A DNA stretch of 32,290 nucleotides from positions 1-32,290 of the forward strand of contig JAJEDW010000163.1 of NCBI GenBank assembly GCA_022821265.1. Reading direction: 5' to 3'. Under the pieces are notes generated by a model. It made no database searches. It had not been told where the DNA came from and saw only the letters and a program-made list of their open reading frames with translations. The stretch's first letter is position 1; each line of letters opens with the position of its first letter. This DNA is from Acidobacteriota bacterium (GTDB lineage Bacteria > Acidobacteriota > Terriglobia > 20CM-2-55-15). A program made the translations under genes and the position numbers. Shown here piece after piece: positions 28,479 to 32,290 of this stretch.

Positions 28479-28784
28479 ATGAACCTCAGCAACGGAATGC
28501 GGCCCGTGCACCCGGGCGAGATTCTTCAAGAGGAACTCGACACGTTGGAGATGTCGGCGAACGCCTTGTCGAAGGCGCTCGGCGTTCCAGTGAACCGGGT
28601 CACGATGATTCTGAACGGCCAGCGGGGCGTCAGCGCCGATACGGCGCTGCGATTGGCAAGGTATTTCGGGACCACGCCTCAATTGTGGCTAAACCTCCAG
28701 AAGACGTGGGAACTTCGCCGCGCGGAGATCGCGTCGGGTTCCGAGATCGACGCGCGCGTAACGCCCAGACGGACGGTGGCGTAG
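28479..28784 (+). CDS. higA: HigA-family antitoxin with HTH (XRE-type) domain
   Basis: The protein is 101 aa. It opens with the family signature [20 protein letters not shown], then an XRE-type helix-turn-helix ([21 protein letters not shown], split over two helices) and [23 protein letters not shown], the standard HigA core. It should neutralise the HigB toxin and repress the operon by binding the palindrome upstream of higB. Start ATG 28479 fits the ribosome-binding site best; ATG 28473 would add two residues. No mobile element carries the pair visibly, but it sits between housekeeping carbon-metabolism genes, as mobile toxin-antitoxin modules often do. Confidence 0.9.
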   Translation: MNLSNGMRPVHPGEILQEELDTLEMSANALSKALGVPVNRVTMILNGQRGVSADTALRLARYFGTTPQLWLNLQKTWELRRAEIASGSEIDARVTPRRTVA

Positions 28785-28881
28785 GCGGCGATCGCGATTC
28801 TTCGTTCAAGGCTGTCGGACCCCGACGCCACCCACCCGGCCAGTGGTTGCCGGTGCAGCCGAACCGCCGGTCGCGGACCCG

Positions 28882-28947
28882 CATGGTCGTCAGGATCTGC
28901 GGGTCATCGAGTGGCCGATCGAGTACTACAACGAGTGGAGGCCCGCG
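28882..28947 (+). pseudogene. Possible remnant of an integrase/transposase C-terminus
   Basis: In the frame leading into pckA, the 22 codons before its ATG read HGRQDLRVI then [13 protein letters not shown]. This resembles the HLRxx...YYNExRPHxGL end of IS481/IS3-like integrase-core transposases. No larger transposase fragment, terminal repeat or target duplication is seen, and the sequence also contains the GGAGG ribosome-binding site of pckA (28937-28941), which encodes part of NEWRP. The match is short and could be chance. The rest of the 163-base spacer 28785-28947 shows nothing recognisable. Confidence 0.25.
28937..28941 (+). promoter_or_regulatory. Ribosome-binding site of pckA
   Basis: GGAGG lies 6 nt before ATG 28948 and decides this start against the earlier in-frame ATG at 28843, whose extra residues do not belong to the PEPCK family. 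Confidence 0.75.
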
Positions 28948-30543
<1,596 letters not shown>

Positions 30544-30570
30544 CCCCCTCGAGACCTTTGGCGTGCGGGG

Positions 30571-31908
30571 TTACGCCAGATCGAACTTGCCCGTGCTCTC
30601 GCCCATCGTGTCGATCTCCACGCCGTAGAGTTCGGCCAGCGCGATCAGCAGGTTCGCGGTGGGTTCCTGCTCCTTCGCCGCGATGTGACGGTTCCCCTCC
30701 AGCTTCCCGTGTGCGCCGCCCACCAGGACGGCCGGCGGGTTGGAGCGGTCGTGGAGGTTCCCGTTCGACATGCCGCTGCCCCAGTAGACCAGCGAATGGT
30801 CCAGCAGCGTGCCGTCGCCGTCGGGCGTCGCCCGAAGCTTCTCGACGAACTCGGCGAACTTGGCCACCTGGTAGAGGCCGATCTTGGCGTACTGCTCCAT
30901 CTTCTCGGCGTTGTCGGCGTGGTGCGAGATCGTGTGGTGCGTCCCGGAGATGCCGATGTGCGCGTAGCTGCGGTCGGTGGGCTCGTGACCGATCATGAAC
31001 GTGAACACGCGGCTGATGTCGCCCTGGTAGGCCAACCGCATCAACTCGTAGGTCACCGTCATGTGGTCGTCGAAGGCCTCGGGCAACCCGATCGGCGCCG
31101 TGACGTCGCCCGTGAACGTGCCCAGGCGGCTCTCCATGCGGTCCAGTTGCAGCTCCACCTCGCGGATGTTCGTGAGGTACTCGTCGAAGATGGCCTGATC
31201 GGGCGCGCCCAGCTCGCGGCGCAGCTTGGCCGTCTCCTGGACGACCGAGTCGAGAAGGCTCTGCCGCTCCTTCAGGCGCGCCGTCCGGAACGCCGTCGAG
31301 CCGGTCTCGCCGAACATGCGCTCGAAGGTCACCCGCGGGTTGATGGAGATGGGCAACGGATCCGTGTCGGTCCGCCAGGCCAGCGTGTCGAAGAACGTGC
31401 AGGGGAACCCGTCGCAAGCGCCGGTGGCCGTTCCCATGTCCTCGGTGCCCACCTCGATCGAACGCAACGGCGTATCGCCGGCGACCGCGTCGGCGATGTA
31501 CTGGTCCAGGGTCTTCCGCGACTGGATCTTGCCGAACGCGTCTCCGGTGGCCTCGCGGTCCACGACCGGGCCAACGCCGTTCAGGAACGCCGAACTCGCT
31601 CCGACGTGCACCGACTCGCCCCAGGGCGCCTGCATCCCGCTGATCGTGACCAGCTTGTCGCGGTGCGGCTCCAGCGGCATCATGACCTGCTTGAACGCGA
31701 AGTCCCGTCCCAGCTCGTCCGGATGCCAGACGTCGGGGTACACGCCGCACGGCATGTAGGAGACCCCGAAGCGGAACGGAGCGCCGGCCGAGGTCGGGGA
31801 CTGCGCCTTCAGCGCCGGCACCATGGCGTCCAGCCACGGCAGCGCCACGGCAACGCCCGCGCCGCGCAGGAAGGTTCGTCGAGACACGTGCTTCTTGGTG
31901 ATGATCAT
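30571..31908 (-). CDS. DUF1552-family secreted protein with Tat signal
   Basis: The protein is 445 aa. The N-terminus is a Tat signal (SRRTFLRGAGVAVALPWLDAM), normal for DUF1552. Family features follow: FRFGVSYMPCGVYPDVWHP, LVTISGMQA, SRKTLDQYIADAV, the MIGHEPTDRSYAHIGISG block with the HHTISHH histidine cluster, and YWGSGMSNGNLHDRSN with PAVLVGG near the end, an alkaline-phosphatase-superfamily-like layout related to DUF1501. The enzymatic role is unknown. The start has AGAGGTGG about 8 nt upstream. It lies 40 nt behind the DUF1585-ending gene, the usual pairing of DUF1592-type and DUF1552 proteins in Acidobacteriota, Planctomycetota and Myxococcota, so the two should be an operon. Confidence 0.9.
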   Translation of the reverse strand: MIITKKHVSRRTFLRGAGVAVALPWLDAMVPALKAQSPTSAGAPFRFGVSYMPCGVYPDVWHPDELGRDFAFKQVMMPLEPHRDKLVTISGMQAPWGESVHVGASSAFLNGVGPVVDREATGDAFGKIQSRKTLDQYIADAVAGDTPLRSIEVGTEDMGTATGACDGFPCTFFDTLAWRTDTDPLPISINPRVTFERMFGETGSTAFRTARLKERQSLLDSVVQETAKLRRELGAPDQAIFDEYLTNIREVELQLDRMESRLGTFTGDVTAPIGLPEAFDDHMTVTYELMRLAYQGDISRVFTFMIGHEPTDRSYAHIGISGTHHTISHHADNAEKMEQYAKIGLYQVAKFAEFVEKLRATPDGDGTLLDHSLVYWGSGMSNGNLHDRSNPPAVLVGGAHGKLEGNRHIAAKEQEPTANLLIALAELYGVEIDTMGESTGKFDLA

Positions 31909-31948
31909 GAGGGGTCCACCTCTCGATTAATGCGACAGGCTCTCACAC

Positions 31949-32290
31949 CTAGGGAACGTTGACAAGGTTTTCCCGCCCGGCGCGAGCCACGGAACCCGCC
32001 GTTCCGGCCGGCTCCAACCGCGTCCGCATCTGGAACGGCGCGCTCTCCACGATGCCCAGGACCAGGGACGACAGCGCGTAGTCGTCCGCCGCCGCCCGGC
32101 GCACCACGCTTCGGACGATGGCCATGTCGGCCGGCTCGAGGCCGCGACCGAGCGCGTAGGTCATCAGGCGCTCGGCGACGATGGCCCCGAATGCGTCCGG
32201 CCGGGCCAGGATCGCCTCCCGGAGCTCGACGGGCCCGTCCACGACGCGGCCGTCGGCCATTTGGCCCTCGGTGTCGATCGGAGCCCCGTC
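31949..32290 (-). CDS. DUF1592/DUF1588/DUF1585-type secreted protein, C-terminal part (5' end outside window)
   Basis: Only the last 113 residues are present; the frame is open to the window edge. The fragment is a DUF1585 domain: DGAPIDTEG, then VDGPVELREAIL, FGAIVAERLMTYALGRGLEPAD and LSSLVLGIVESAPFQMR. In complete members this closes a large secreted protein of DUF1587, DUF1592, DUF1588 and DUF1585 domains, often with a cytochrome-c-like N-terminus that cannot be checked here. After the domain comes a 25-residue tail (RLEPAGTAGSVARAGREN). It precedes the DUF1552 gene on the same strand. Function unknown. Confidence 0.88.
   Translation of the reverse strand, partial: DGAPIDTEGQMADGRVVDGPVELREAILARPDAFGAIVAERLMTYALGRGLEPADMAIVRSVVRRAAADDYALSSLVLGIVESAPFQMRTRLEPAGTAGSVARAGRENLVNVP

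Overview
This is a high-GC chromosomal window from a Gram-negative bacterium, most likely an Acidobacteriota member (Vicinamibacteria-like is my guess). The reasons are the DUF1592/DUF1552 secreted pair, a DUF6152 protein, secreted paralogs built around a GRWEGDTLV-type motif, a solo PQQ beta-propeller dehydrogenase, and TolB-like and NHL propellers in one neighbourhood. Taxonomy is inference only. I see no tRNA, rRNA, CRISPR array, prophage or intact insertion sequence. Genes are packed tightly and no stretch longer than 300 bases lacks one.

Left part (1-11076): a cell-envelope oxidation neighbourhood. A molybdenum-hydroxylase operon (Tat-exported 2Fe-2S subunit, molybdopterin subunit, FAD subunit cut by the window edge) runs leftward. 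Divergent from it is a secreted PQQ-dependent dehydrogenase. Facing that gene is a leftward series of five secreted proteins: a TolB-like propeller, an NHL propeller, two paralogous unknown proteins and a DUF6152 protein. Three of the junctions in this series are 4-nt start/stop overlaps. The substrate of the locus cannot be read from sequence.

Middle part (11191-27960): a glycogen and upper-glycolysis island. A long-form GAPDH is followed, after a further secreted member of the unknown family, by pgm, glgC-glgX, glgB, a GAF-domain-fused alpha-glucan phosphorylase with malQ, and glgA preceded by a phosphofructokinase with pyrophosphate-type residues. This makes a complete cycle: Pgm, GlgC, GlgA and GlgB build glycogen, while GlgP, GlgX and MalQ take it apart. 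Transcription units alternate in direction, so synthesis and degradation genes meet either head-to-head at short shared promoter regions or tail-to-tail with overlapping 3' ends. GlgC releases pyrophosphate and the predicted PPi-PFK, in line with glgA, could consume it.

Right part (27961-32290): a higBA-type toxin-antitoxin pair with a palindromic operator candidate, a short possible integrase-tail remnant, ATP-type pckA, and a convergent secreted DUF1552 gene preceded by the 3' end of a DUF1592/DUF1585-type gene that runs off the window.

Most notable points: the GAF-phosphorylase fusion, the PPi-PFK next to the glycogen genes, the synthesis/degradation antisense layout (64-nt glgX/glgB overlap), and a cysteine-free HMA-like tail on the 2Fe-2S subunit.
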